Assembly (NCBI RefSeq): GCF_003390865.1
Contig: NZ_QMEJ01000004.1
Span: forward strand, 310,001 to 374,000
Source: Tropicimonas sp. IMCC34011
GTDB taxonomy: Bacteria > Pseudomonadota > Alphaproteobacteria > Rhodobacterales > Rhodobacteraceae
Direction of reading: 5' to 3'
Length of the DNA: 64,000 nucleotides
The notes under the pieces are model-generated. The model was not told the DNA's origin, ran no database searches, and saw only the letters and a program-made list of their open reading frames with translations. The translations under genes and the position numbers were made by a program. Shown in pieces: positions 1 through 10,027 of the stretch. Positions within the stretch are counted from its first letter, which is position 1; each line of letters starts with the position of its first letter.

Positions 1-171
1 AAATGCGGGTTTTCCATCGTTTCTCCGGGTACGTGTTGGCCTCCCGTTGAGGTTCTTTATGGGTCGATCGTCTTCCGGGCGCGGGACGAAGCCATTGATG
101 CCCTCACCAGGTGCGGGACGAGCGATCTGCACCGTCGTCTGAAACCAACCCTTTGAAATCTTCTTTGGCAT
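1..171 (-). CDS. 5' part of an unrecognised ORF running off the window edge
   Basis: An ATG at 171 opens 57 codons that stay open to the left edge of the window, so only the N-terminus is visible. It begins MPKKISKGWFQTTVQIARP and is basic and proline/arginine-rich toward the edge. It starts four bases after the stop of the 74-residue ORF at 176-400, so the two could be co-transcribed. I do not recognise a family. Base composition resembles the A+T-richer patch that also holds the Argonaute fragment, which hints at acquired DNA. It could be a spurious ORF. Confidence 0.35.
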   Translation of the reverse strand, partial: MPKKISKGWFQTTVQIARPAPGEGINGFVPRPEDDRPIKNLNGRPTRTRRNDGKPAF

Positions 172-175
172 TGAC

Positions 176-400
176 CTAACCTGCGGACGCCTGATTGGCC
201 CGGATAGGGAAATAGAGACTGTAATGCGTCTCATTCCGTTTCATCGCGATCTCTCTGGTTTCCCCCTCCGGCATTGCGGACCCTAAAGCCGCCAATATGT
301 CGATGCATACGGCTGAAGCAAGGAGGGTTTGTTGAAATGTTGATGTCAATTCCCCGTTGTCGAAAACTCGCTCACTGATGCAGGCACTTTTGATCTGCAC
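176..400 (-). CDS. small hypothetical ORF downstream of the Argonaute fragment
   Basis: This is a 74-residue ORF that starts with ATG 47 bases after the stop of the Argonaute fragment and on the same strand. The protein begins MQIKSACISERVFDNGELTS and has a short alanine/leucine-rich stretch around residues 27-42, with no clear signal peptide. I cannot assign a family. Its codons use more A and T than the housekeeping genes nearby, like the Argonaute gene. It may be an accessory-island gene or chance. Confidence 0.3.
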   Translation of the reverse strand: MQIKSACISERVFDNGELTSTFQQTLLASAVCIDILAALGSAMPEGETREIAMKRNETHYSLYFPIRANQASAG

Positions 401-447
401 ACTATTGGCCAGTCATTCAATCAACGGCCAGTGGATGAGAAGAAGTT

Positions 448-1533
448 CTAAATATACTTTCGGTAGTCGCCGCTCACCGTTTGCCTCTCTGGGACATACT
501 TCAGCACATCGCCACCTTTTCGTGCCGCCCGTATGGGGATGGGTAGTCTTTGATTCATTTGTGTAGAGTTCCAATTCACCTTAGTGAGACTGAACACCTC
601 TTTTGCGATCTGTTCGATTGTGCTCTCGCTTTGCGGGTGCGGACAGATCAAAAGAGGATTCGGGACATAAAGCCCTGGATAGGTGCCGTAGTAAGGAATA
701 CTACCGTTGGTATAGAGTAGCCCATTACCTTCCAGCTCAACGAAGGTACCTCGGAGAACGGGGAAGTCACCGTCGCGCAGCACCTTGACCGAATAATTCT
801 CATGAATCCAAACGAGGTCACGCAGTTCCACTCCCGCCTCGTCGAGCGCCTCGCCAACGCCCTCAGCCTCATCTTCGCGAAAGCGCGAAGTCTTCATGAC
901 GATTACGCGCGCGGGCATCGTTCTGTGAACAGATTTGTATGCGGCCAAGGCGCTCTCGGTGAGTTTGTGAGCTTCCTCGATGGTTAAGTACGGGTGGCGA
1001 CCCCGCGACTCTGATTGTGCGGGGCCGCCTCGAAGAATAAAACCTCTGCCCCGCTCATCGAACATTTGTGCGGCACTGGTCCATATCTCGTCGGTCTCGG
1101 CATCCTTGAAGAAGCTGATGCCAATGTAGCAGGCGGTGAACTCACCTATTTCGGGCATTCGGCGCCAGGGCACCTTGCCACTGCCCTTGTAGTAGAGCGT
1201 CGTCATAAGGTTCCATGCGAGGTCAGCTCGGTCTTGGGTTTGGCGATCAGAGTTCTCCTTGATCTTGCGGGGGATCTTTGCATCGGGATTGATGACATCC
1301 TCCCAGACAATCTGAATCGAGAACCTGAGCTTCATCGCTCTGGCTTTCAGTAGGCCGCGAAAATTCGGAGGGGTTTCTTTACCAGCTTTAGTATCGGCGT
1401 CTTCGCCCTCAATGACTCCGTCATCGCGTGCCCTTTCGTTCCCCCAGACGCGTTCGATCAGCTTGACAGGCAGCGACACCATGATCACATTCGGCCGTTC
1501 ATGATGCGCTTCCAACTTTTCCAGTTGCGCCAT
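448..1533 (-). CDS. prokaryotic Argonaute (MID remnant plus PIWI), 5'-truncated
   Basis: The 361-residue product matches the C-terminal two-thirds of short prokaryotic Argonautes. Residues 14-22 (PNVIMVSLP) look like the last strand of a MID domain. Residues 59-76 ([15 protein letters not shown]), 136-141 (YIGISF), 159-172 ([14 protein letters not shown]), 284-293 ([10 protein letters not shown]) and 319-348 (VNWNSTQ ... LKYVP) follow PIWI-family order, and the end YRKYI resembles the usual aromatic C-terminus. The first catalytic Asp of active Argonautes is replaced (Ser140 in YIGIS), as expected for inactive short types. Short Argonautes are normally about 450-500 residues, so roughly 100 N-terminal residues are missing. 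The same frame upstream is closed by a TGA at 1597-1599 with no alternative start. No SIR2, TIR or nuclease-APAZ partner is seen. It is probably a decayed defence gene. Confidence 0.75.
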   Translation of the reverse strand: MAQLEKLEAHHERPNVIMVSLPVKLIERVWGNERARDDGVIEGEDADTKAGKETPPNFRGLLKARAMKLRFSIQIVWEDVINPDAKIPRKIKENSDRQTQDRADLAWNLMTTLYYKGSGKVPWRRMPEIGEFTACYIGISFFKDAETDEIWTSAAQMFDERGRGFILRGGPAQSESRGRHPYLTIEEAHKLTESALAAYKSVHRTMPARVIVMKTSRFREDEAEGVGEALDEAGVELRDLVWIHENYSVKVLRDGDFPVLRGTFVELEGNGLLYTNGSIPYYGTYPGLYVPNPLLICPHPQSESTIEQIAKEVFSLTKVNWNSTQMNQRLPIPIRAARKGGDVLKYVPERQTVSGDYRKYI

Positions 1534-1983
1534 AACTGCGTCGACCGGGAGATGCTGACTTGGCGGGCTCGAGAGACCGGGGTCGATTACCAGTTGTCAC
1601 GAAGGTAGCGGAGCTTCCCCTTTCCCTCCATGGTGATCGCTGCCGAGGATGCACAGTGAGCCCAGGCACTCTGGCATCCCGCTCGACATCTCAAGGTCCG
1701 CCTGCAGCCGGTCATCGCATCCGCTCTACGCTCGCGACCTCGCACTCCTGGCAACTTCCTTCTATAGCGAATTGCTCAGCGTAGCCTTCATGGGCAATGG
1801 CCAATTCCAGGCCAGAACAGAAAGATACTGCCGGCCGCATCGCTCCGTAGAGGCTCTACGCCTGATCAGTTCGCGAAGTAGGTTGCCGCTTTTAAAGGAT
1901 ACGACAACCCACTGACAAGTATAAATATTTCAATTTTATTCCGTCATCCCTCCGCGAAAAACTACGCGCGCGCCTACATCGCC
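1534..1983. other. gene-poor, A+T-rich stretch between Argonaute fragment and gyrB
   Basis: About 450 bases without a convincing gene. On the minus strand the Argonaute frame continues for about 21 codons (reading ...LPVDAV before the Met) and then meets a TGA at 1597-1599. Further up, all frames contain scattered stops. Short ORFs on both strands have inconsistent composition. The part at 1915-1945 is strikingly A+T-rich (ataaatatttcaattttatt), unlike the rest of the window. I read it as a rearrangement scar that removed the 5' end of the Argonaute gene. Confidence 0.5.
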
Positions 1984-4455
<2,472 letters not shown>

Positions 4456-4481
4456 TCACGCAGCGCCCACAATATTTGGTG

Positions 4482-5105
4482 TCACCCGAACGCGATGGCG
4501 AGTGCGACGGCGAGAAGCATCCCGCCGGCGATGCGGTTCGTCCGCCGCACCGCGGCAGGCGAGGACAAAAGCCGCCGCGCGCGGTCCACGAACGTCGCCA
4601 CCACGAGGTTGCCGAAGAGCGGGATGACGAAGGAGATGCAGGCGATAAGGGCGATGTCCGGCCCCGTCAGCGCATCCAGATCGAAGAAGCCCGGCAGCAT
4701 CCCCATGTAGAACAGGATCGCCTTCGGGTTCGCGAGGATGACAGCGACGCCGGCAATGAACCCGGCGCGGCGGCCAGGGCGGGTCAGGCGGCTGTCCGAG
4801 CCCGCGGTCAGGACGGCAGGCTTTCGGATGAGCTGCGCACCCATGACGGCGAAGAGCACCACCGCAACCCAGCGAAGGATCTCGAGGAACCCGCCATAGA
4901 CGGACAGGATCCAGGTCACTCCGAAGATCGCGAGGACCGGCCAGAGGAGATCCCCGATCGCGACGCCGATCGCGAGCGGCCATGCCGCGGAGAACCCGCC
5001 AGCGAGCGTGCGCGCCGTCAGCGCGACCCAGACCGGGCCCGGAGTAAGGAAAAGGGCCAGCAATCCTCCGGCATAGAGCGCGAGCTGTGCGGGGCCGAGC
5101 GTCAT
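4482..5105 (-). CDS. LysE/RhtB-family amino-acid exporter
   Basis: The 207-residue, very hydrophobic protein has about six membrane segments. It carries the family hallmark LFLTPGPVWVALTARTLAGG near the N-terminus and ILANPKAILFYMGMLPGF in the middle. LysE/RhtB proteins export amino acids or their analogues across the inner membrane; the substrate cannot be told from sequence. It sits between recF and gyrB, genes that are often adjacent, so it looks inserted into the replication block, although its base composition is like that of its neighbours. It ends 80 bases before the gyrB start and starts 24 bases after the recF stop. Confidence 0.9.
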   Translation of the reverse strand: MTLGPAQLALYAGGLLALFLTPGPVWVALTARTLAGGFSAAWPLAIGVAIGDLLWPVLAIFGVTWILSVYGGFLEILRWVAVVLFAVMGAQLIRKPAVLTAGSDSRLTRPGRRAGFIAGVAVILANPKAILFYMGMLPGFFDLDALTGPDIALIACISFVIPLFGNLVVATFVDRARRLLSSPAAVRRTNRIAGGMLLAVALAIAFG

Positions 5106-5129
5106 GTCAGATACCTCATCTCGGGCTCC

Positions 5130-6224
5130 TCACGTCACATCCTCCACCCGGGATATGCCATCTGCCTCGGTCACGTGGAGCCGTTGCGCCCGGCCCTCGA
5201 GAGGCTCGAACAGCTCCGGTCCCGTCCCCGTCATCCAGGCCTGCGCGCCGAGGCGAACGATCTCGTCGTAGAGCGCGGCGCGGCGCCCCTCGTCCAGATG
5301 TGCGGCGACCTCGTCGAGCAGGAGAAGCGGCGGCGCACCGGCATCCTCGGCCACGGCGCGCGCCTGCGCCAGCACGAGGCTGATGAGGAGCGCCTTCTGC
5401 TCCCCGGTGGAGCATTGCGCCGCCGGCACCCCCTTGGCGGTGTAGGTCGCGCCCAGGTCCGTTCGGTGCGGGCCGATGAGGGTGCGGCCGGCGTGAAGGT
5501 CCGCTGGGCGGCCCCGGGCAAAGGCCTCCGCGAGCGCATCCTCCTCCTCGGGCCCCTCCGCCTCGACGAAGAGATCCGCCGCGGGAAAGGCCGTCACGGC
5601 CCCCTCCTGCGCCGCGGCGATCCGGCTCAGGGCCGAGCGCCGCGCCGAAGCGATCCGCGCGCCGGCGCTCGCCATCTGCGCCTCCAGCGCCCCGTACCAG
5701 CCCGCGTCCCGGACCTGGTCCTTCAGGAGCCGATTCCGCTGCCGCATCGCCTTTTCGTAGGCGAGCGACGCCTCCCCGTGGCCGGGATCGAAGGCGAGGA
5801 CCATGCGGTCGAGAAACCGCCGTCGCCCCTCGGAGGCCTCGATCCAAAGACGGTCCATGCTCGGCACGAGCCAGACCACGCGGGCGATCCGCCCGAGCGC
5901 GGCCTGCGGCGCCGGCTTGCCATCCACCTGCACGCTGCGCGGACCGCCCTCGGACCAGGTCTCGACGGAATGCCGGCCGGAGGGCGTGTCCATCTCCGCA
6001 CCGATCTTCCACCCGAGCGCCTCGGGGCGCCGGGCGATCTCGTCTGCCCCCGCGCGCCGCATCCCGCGGCCCGGCGAGAGCAGGGAGACAGCCTCGATCA
6101 GGTTGGTCTTCCCCGCCCCGTTCGGCCCGAAGATCGCGACCGGCCGCGGCCCTGCCTCCAGAGTCATCCGGCGGTGGGATCGGAAATGCGACAGGGTCAG
6201 CTCGGTGACGGCCAGGCCGGGCAT
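5130..6224 (-). CDS. recF: DNA replication/repair protein RecF
   Basis: RecF is an SMC-like ATPase that helps load RecA at ssDNA gaps with RecO and RecR. The 364-residue protein has the Walker A motif FGPNGAGKTNLIEAVSLL at about residues 33-50, the ABC-type signature around STGEQKALLISLVLAQ, and Walker B followed by the D-loop in LLLLDEVAAHLD. It starts with ATG at 6224, 52 bases after dnaN. The order dnaA-dnaN-recF is the classical replication cluster. Confidence 0.96.
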   Translation of the reverse strand: MPGLAVTELTLSHFRSHRRMTLEAGPRPVAIFGPNGAGKTNLIEAVSLLSPGRGMRRAGADEIARRPEALGWKIGAEMDTPSGRHSVETWSEGGPRSVQVDGKPAPQAALGRIARVVWLVPSMDRLWIEASEGRRRFLDRMVLAFDPGHGEASLAYEKAMRQRNRLLKDQVRDAGWYGALEAQMASAGARIASARRSALSRIAAAQEGAVTAFPAADLFVEAEGPEEEDALAEAFARGRPADLHAGRTLIGPHRTDLGATYTAKGVPAAQCSTGEQKALLISLVLAQARAVAEDAGAPPLLLLDEVAAHLDEGRRAALYDEIVRLGAQAWMTGTGPELFEPLEGRAQRLHVTEADGISRVEDVT

Positions 6225-6246
6225 GGCGCCCCTTTATCTTGGCGAA

Positions 6247-6272
6247 GGACGGCGGCGAGCGCCGCCCCGTCC
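6247..6272 (-). terminator. GC-rich hairpin between dnaN and recF
   Basis: An inverted repeat pairs GGAC-GGCGGC with GCCGCC-cc-GTCC around the loop GAGC. It lies just after the dnaN stop on the minus strand. There is no run of T after it, so it may attenuate rather than end transcription into recF. Confidence 0.35.
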
Positions 6273-6276
6273 GGGC

Positions 6277-7395
6277 TCAGACCCGCATCGGCATCACGAC
6301 ATAGACGGCGGAGGTGTCGGACCCCTCGCGCATCAGGGTGGGATCGCCCGAGGAGTTGAACATGAAGACCGCGTTCTCGCGGTCCACCTGGCTCGCGATC
6401 TCCAGGAGGTACTTGGCGTTGAAACCGATTTCCAGCTTCTCGTCCGCATACGCTACGGCCAGTTCCTCCTCCGCCGCGCCGCTGTCGGGCGCGTTGACCG
6501 AGAGGACCAGCCGATCCTCGTCGAGGGAGAGCTTCACGGCCCGGGAGCGCTCCGAGGACACGGTCGCCACACGGTCCACCGCGCGGGCGAATTCGCTGGC
6601 ATCCACTTCGAGACGCTTGGGATTGCCGACCGGGATCACGCGGGCGTAATCCGGGAACGTCCCGTCGATGACCTTGGACGTCAGCGTGATCTCGGGCGTC
6701 GCGAAGCGCACCTTTGTCTCGCTGACGGAGACGGCAATTTCGGTCTCGTCGTCGTCCAGAAGCTTGCGCAGTTCACCCACGGTCTTGCGGGGCACGATCA
6801 CGCCCGGCATGCCATCGGCGCCCTCTGGCAGCGGCGCGTCGATACGGGCGAGGCGGTGCCCGTCCGTCGCCACGCAGCGCAGCGCCCGCCCGTCCTCGCC
6901 GTCCGCGAGATGCATGTAGACGCCGTTCAGGTAGTACCGCGTCTCCTCGGTGGAGATCGCGAACTTGGACTTGTCGAACAGCCGCCGCAGAACCGGCGCC
7001 GGAACCGCGAAATTCGCTGTGTACTCGGCGCTTGCCATGACCGGGAAATCTTCCCGCGGCAGCGTCGCGAGGTGGAAATGCGAGCGTCCGGCCTCGACGG
7101 ACAGACGCTGGGAGGCGGTGTCGTCGACGAGTTTCACCAGCGCTCCATCGGGCAACTTGCGGACGATCTCGTGGAGCGTCACCGCCGATACCGTGGTGGA
7201 GCCGGCTCGCTCGACTTGGCCCGGCACCTTGTCCACGACCTCGATGTCCAGATCCGTGGCGCGGAAACTGACCGTGTCGCCGTCCGCCTCGATAAGCACA
7301 TTGGCGAGGATCGGAATGGTGTTCCGGCGTTCGACCACCGACTGGGCATGGCTGACCGCCTTCAGAAGCGTGCCGCGCTCGATGCTGATCTTCAT
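6277..7395 (-). CDS. dnaN: DNA polymerase III beta sliding clamp
   Basis: DnaN is the ring-shaped processivity clamp. The 372-residue protein starts MKISIERGTLLKAVSHAQSV and contains the typical ERRNTIPILANVLIEADGD segment, VVPRKTVGELRKLLDDDE near the domain 2/3 boundary and the C-terminal YVVMPMRV. The frame stays open upstream to 7452, but the ATG at 7395 aligns with the conserved clamp N-terminus. It follows dnaA by 112 bases. Confidence 0.97.
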   Translation of the reverse strand: MKISIERGTLLKAVSHAQSVVERRNTIPILANVLIEADGDTVSFRATDLDIEVVDKVPGQVERAGSTTVSAVTLHEIVRKLPDGALVKLVDDTASQRLSVEAGRSHFHLATLPREDFPVMASAEYTANFAVPAPVLRRLFDKSKFAISTEETRYYLNGVYMHLADGEDGRALRCVATDGHRLARIDAPLPEGADGMPGVIVPRKTVGELRKLLDDDETEIAVSVSETKVRFATPEITLTSKVIDGTFPDYARVIPVGNPKRLEVDASEFARAVDRVATVSSERSRAVKLSLDEDRLVLSVNAPDSGAAEEELAVAYADEKLEIGFNAKYLLEIASQVDRENAVFMFNSSGDPTLMREGSDTSAVYVVMPMRV

Positions 7396-7507
7396 GACAG
7401 GCGCTCCATCTACCGCAGGGAGGCGCACGTTACCCGCTTCGCGGCGCCGCACAAGTCCCCGAAGGGACGAGAGGCGACGCCTGTTGCAGTCGCGCGAAAA
7501 GGTTGGG

Positions 7508-8866
7508 TCAGGATTGCAGGCGGCGGCGGAGGATATCGATGTCCTCGGCCAGTTGACGGTCCCCGACCATCAGCTCCTGGATCCGCTTCACCGCATGGAT
7601 CACCGTCGTGTGGTCCCGGCCGCCAAAGCGGCGCCCGATCTCGGGCAGGGAGCGGGAGGTAAGATCCTTGCAGATGTACATCGCGACCTGCCGCGGACGG
7701 GCAATCGCGCGCAGGCGCTTCGGCCCGATCATGTCCGACAGGCGGATGGCGAAATGCTCGCTCACCGCGCGCTGGATCTCTTCGATTGTCAGCGCCTTCT
7801 CGGAGGACCGGAGCGTGTCCGACAGGCAATCTTGCGCCACTTCCAGCGTGATCTCCCGCTCGAGGAAACCGCCATGGGCGATGAGCTTCTTGAGCGCGCC
7901 TTCCAAGGTCCGCGTGTCGGCGGAGATGCGGCGCGCCATGAACTCGAGGACGTCCGGCTGAACCGAGAAGCCCGGCGCCAGCGAACGATATAGCTCGGCC
8001 TTCTGTTGCAGGATGCCGAGGCGCAGTTCGTAATCGGTGGGCAGAAGGTCCACCACGAGGCCGGACTGCATCCGGCTCGCGATCCGGTCCTCGAGCTTCT
8101 TGATGTCGCCCGGCGCACGGTCCGCGGAGAGCACGATCTGCTTCCGCTGGTCCACGAGGGCGTTGAAGGTATGGAAGAACTCTTCCTGCGTACTGTCCTT
8201 GCCGGCGATGAACTGGATGTCGTCCACCATCAGGATGTCCACCGAACGGAACAGCTCCTTGAACTTCATCGTGCCGTTCATCCGCAGCGCTTCGACGAAG
8301 CGCATCATGAATTTCTCGGCCGACAGGTAGACCACGCGCAGGTCCGGACGCTCGGTCCTGAGCTTCCAGGCGATGGCGTGCATCAGGTGCGTCTTACCAA
8401 GGCCCGTCGAGCCGTAGAGGAACAGCGGGTTGAAGGTGATATCCGTGGCGGAGGCGACGCGACGCGCGGCGGCATGGGCCAGCGCGTTGGACTTGCCGAC
8501 GACGAACTCGTCGAAGGTGCAGCTGGGATCGAGAGGCGCGCTGGTGTTGTCGTGCTCCTCCGCCCTGGGGCGGGCCGGAGCGGCGTCACTCCGGGCGGGG
8601 GACGGCTTCGGCGCCGGCGGCGCGGCATCCACGAGCGCAAAATCGAGACGGTCCACCGGCGAGCCGGACTGGGCGAAGCCGCGCACGATCAGGTCGCCGT
8701 AATGGCGGGAGACCCAGGTGCCGAAGAAGCCCGTCGGAACCTTGAACCGGGCGACCCCCTCACTCACGCGATCGAATTCGAGCGGCTCGATCCAGCTCTT
8801 GAAGCTGCTCTGCCCCACCGATCTGCGCAACTGCTCCTGCACTTGCCCCCATGCTTCGTGCGTCAT
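7508..8866 (-). CDS. dnaA: chromosomal replication initiator DnaA
   Basis: DnaA binds origin DnaA boxes and unwinds the origin. The 452-residue protein shows domain I (WGQVQEQLRRSVGQSSFKSW), a short acidic/Pro-rich linker, the AAA+ core with Walker A LYGSTGLGKTHLMHA, Walker B IDILMVDDIQFIAGK, and the domain IV DNA-binding motif FGGRDHTTVIHAVKRI. A GTG at 8875 is possible, but AGGAG is correctly spaced (10 bases) for the ATG at 8866 and only 1 base from the GTG. A GTCCC-TTCG-GGGAC hairpin follows it at 7455-7468. It is transcribed away from the repeat-rich gap at 8867-9532. Confidence 0.97.
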   Translation of the reverse strand: MTHEAWGQVQEQLRRSVGQSSFKSWIEPLEFDRVSEGVARFKVPTGFFGTWVSRHYGDLIVRGFAQSGSPVDRLDFALVDAAPPAPKPSPARSDAAPARPRAEEHDNTSAPLDPSCTFDEFVVGKSNALAHAAARRVASATDITFNPLFLYGSTGLGKTHLMHAIAWKLRTERPDLRVVYLSAEKFMMRFVEALRMNGTMKFKELFRSVDILMVDDIQFIAGKDSTQEEFFHTFNALVDQRKQIVLSADRAPGDIKKLEDRIASRMQSGLVVDLLPTDYELRLGILQQKAELYRSLAPGFSVQPDVLEFMARRISADTRTLEGALKKLIAHGGFLEREITLEVAQDCLSDTLRSSEKALTIEEIQRAVSEHFAIRLSDMIGPKRLRAIARPRQVAMYICKDLTSRSLPEIGRRFGGRDHTTVIHAVKRIQELMVGDRQLAEDIDILRRRLQS

Positions 8867-9532
8867 GCCCGACACGCTCCTGCGTCAATTTCTTGCCTCT
8901 TTGCAGAGCCTGCTTTGGTGCAAGGCCCCGGCAATTCACAGCAGGCCGGACATTCGGACGTAAGCAACCACCCGCTTGCCCAAGGACAAACGGTCAGTAT
9001 GGACCGCACCCTACGCCGGTGCGTGTGTCTCCGGCTAACGGCCGGGTTGCTCATGTTCCGGACATGACCAGAGATCCGGCAATACGCGCCGAATGCTTGC
9101 TCGGATGCCGGGTACTCCGGCAATTCCGCTGGTCGACCGTGTCGCTCAACAAGCCGGACAAGACTTCCCCAAGACGTCCGGCGAGCGACTCGATCACTGT
9201 CCCCCCGGACGATGTGAATCGCTCGGACAAACTACCGTCCGGATCCGGGACTCGGCAACGCAAACCTGTACCTTGACTCTGTCCGGGCGCCCCCGAATCC
9301 GGGCAACCTATTGCGGCGCAAATCAAACAACCTTCCGACGCCTGGAGAGCGCCCCCGGGGCAGGCGCCCGGCAGACGGCTGAGCTCGCTTTTGCCCCGCG
9401 ATGTGGCGCCCGAGCCGCAAATTTCGGCATCCGCCGAACGCACGGACCTCGCCGCCCGGATTTGCCATAAGACGCTGCGTCAGCGGAAAAAATTTTCCAA
9501 GCGAACGCCCCGCGTCGAATCGAACACGCACA
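8867..9532. other. dnaA-rpsT intergenic region, candidate replication-control or origin DNA
   Basis: About 670 bases without a convincing gene. Six GANTC sites (the CcrM methylation target) lie at 9187, 9216, 9249, 9275, 9295 and 9517; five of them fall within 113 bases. CCGGACA occurs at 8946, 9058 and 9154 on the plus strand and at 9280-9286 on the minus strand, with further CCGGAC copies at 9176, 9205 and 9237. An A/T tract flanked by GGAAAA and TTTTCC lies at 9485-9498. No perfect TTATCCACA-type DnaA box is seen. It must at least contain the dnaA promoter; an origin role is inference. Confidence 0.5.
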
Positions 9533-9565
9533 AGAAAAAGGCCCGCCGCTGGTGCGACGGGCCTT
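9533..9565 (-). terminator. rho-independent terminator of rpsT
   Basis: On the minus strand an 8-bp stem (AAGGCCCG pairing with CGGGCCTT, 9538-9545 with 9558-9565) is followed directly by TTTTTC. It lies 33 bases after the rpsT stop and insulates dnaA from rpsT transcription. Confidence 0.8.
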
Positions 9566-9598
9566 CTCGAATTCGGGTGCTGAAACAGCGCTGGACGA

Positions 9599-9871
9599 TC
9601 AGCCCTCAGCGCCGACCTTGCTCACGCGATGGGCCAGACGGGACATCTTCCGCGACGCCGTGTTCTTGTGGATGACGCCCTTGGTGACGCCTCGCATCAG
9701 CTCGGGCTGGGCGGTGCGCAGAGCGGTCTCCGCGGCTTCCTTGTCACCGGTGGCGATGGCCTCCTCGACGCGCCGGATAAAGGTCCGGATGCGCGAGCGA
9801 CGGGCCTTGTTGACGGTGAGACGGCGCGCGGCCTGACGGGCGCGTTTCTTGGATTGCGGCGTATTGGCCAT
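9599..9871 (-). CDS. rpsT: 30S ribosomal protein S20
   Basis: S20 is a small basic 16S rRNA-binding protein of the 30S subunit. The 90-residue product starts [17 protein letters not shown], contains [16 protein letters not shown] and [16 protein letters not shown], and is rich in Lys, Arg and Ala as expected. It is flanked by a strong terminator downstream and by a 156-base leader carrying a palindrome. rpsT next to dnaA is a common alphaproteobacterial arrangement. Confidence 0.97.
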   Translation of the reverse strand: MANTPQSKKRARQAARRLTVNKARRSRIRTFIRRVEEAIATGDKEAAETALRTAQPELMRGVTKGVIHKNTASRKMSRLAHRVSKVGAEG

Positions 9872-9924
9872 GTTCGGGTCCCTCGGATCGGGTCAGTTGC
9901 AAATCTTCGCACGCAAAAGTCCCG

Positions 9925-9939
9925 GGTTCGGTCCGAACC
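9925..9939. repeat. 15-bp palindrome in the rpsT upstream region
   Basis: The sequence GGTTCGGTCCGAACC is a perfect inverted repeat with 7-bp arms around one T. It lies 54-68 bases upstream of the rpsT start codon and downstream of the enoyl-CoA hydratase stop. It could be an operator, an S20 mRNA leader hairpin, or a weak terminator of the preceding gene. Confidence 0.5.
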
Positions 9940-10027
9940 TGTCGATTCCAGCCTGAGCGGGCTCCACGCGCATGTGACGGCGGCCTATACGGCAATCCGC
10001 CCGGAGATGGAACCCCGGCCGGGCACC

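Noticed and set aside
1649-1915. 88-residue plus-strand ORF beside gyrB, checked as a transposase end
   Set aside because: I found no transposase motif or terminal inverted repeats, so I do not call an insertion sequence.
8867-9532. classical DnaA boxes
   Set aside because: I saw no TTATCCACA-type match; TTTTCCAAG near 9493 is two bases off the TTTTCCACA form and is not convincing alone.
9051-9836. several overlapping ORFs of about 90-130 residues in the dnaA-rpsT gap and over rpsT
   Set aside because: They appear in many frames on both strands with no motifs, no good ribosome sites and unnatural composition; the gap looks regulatory.
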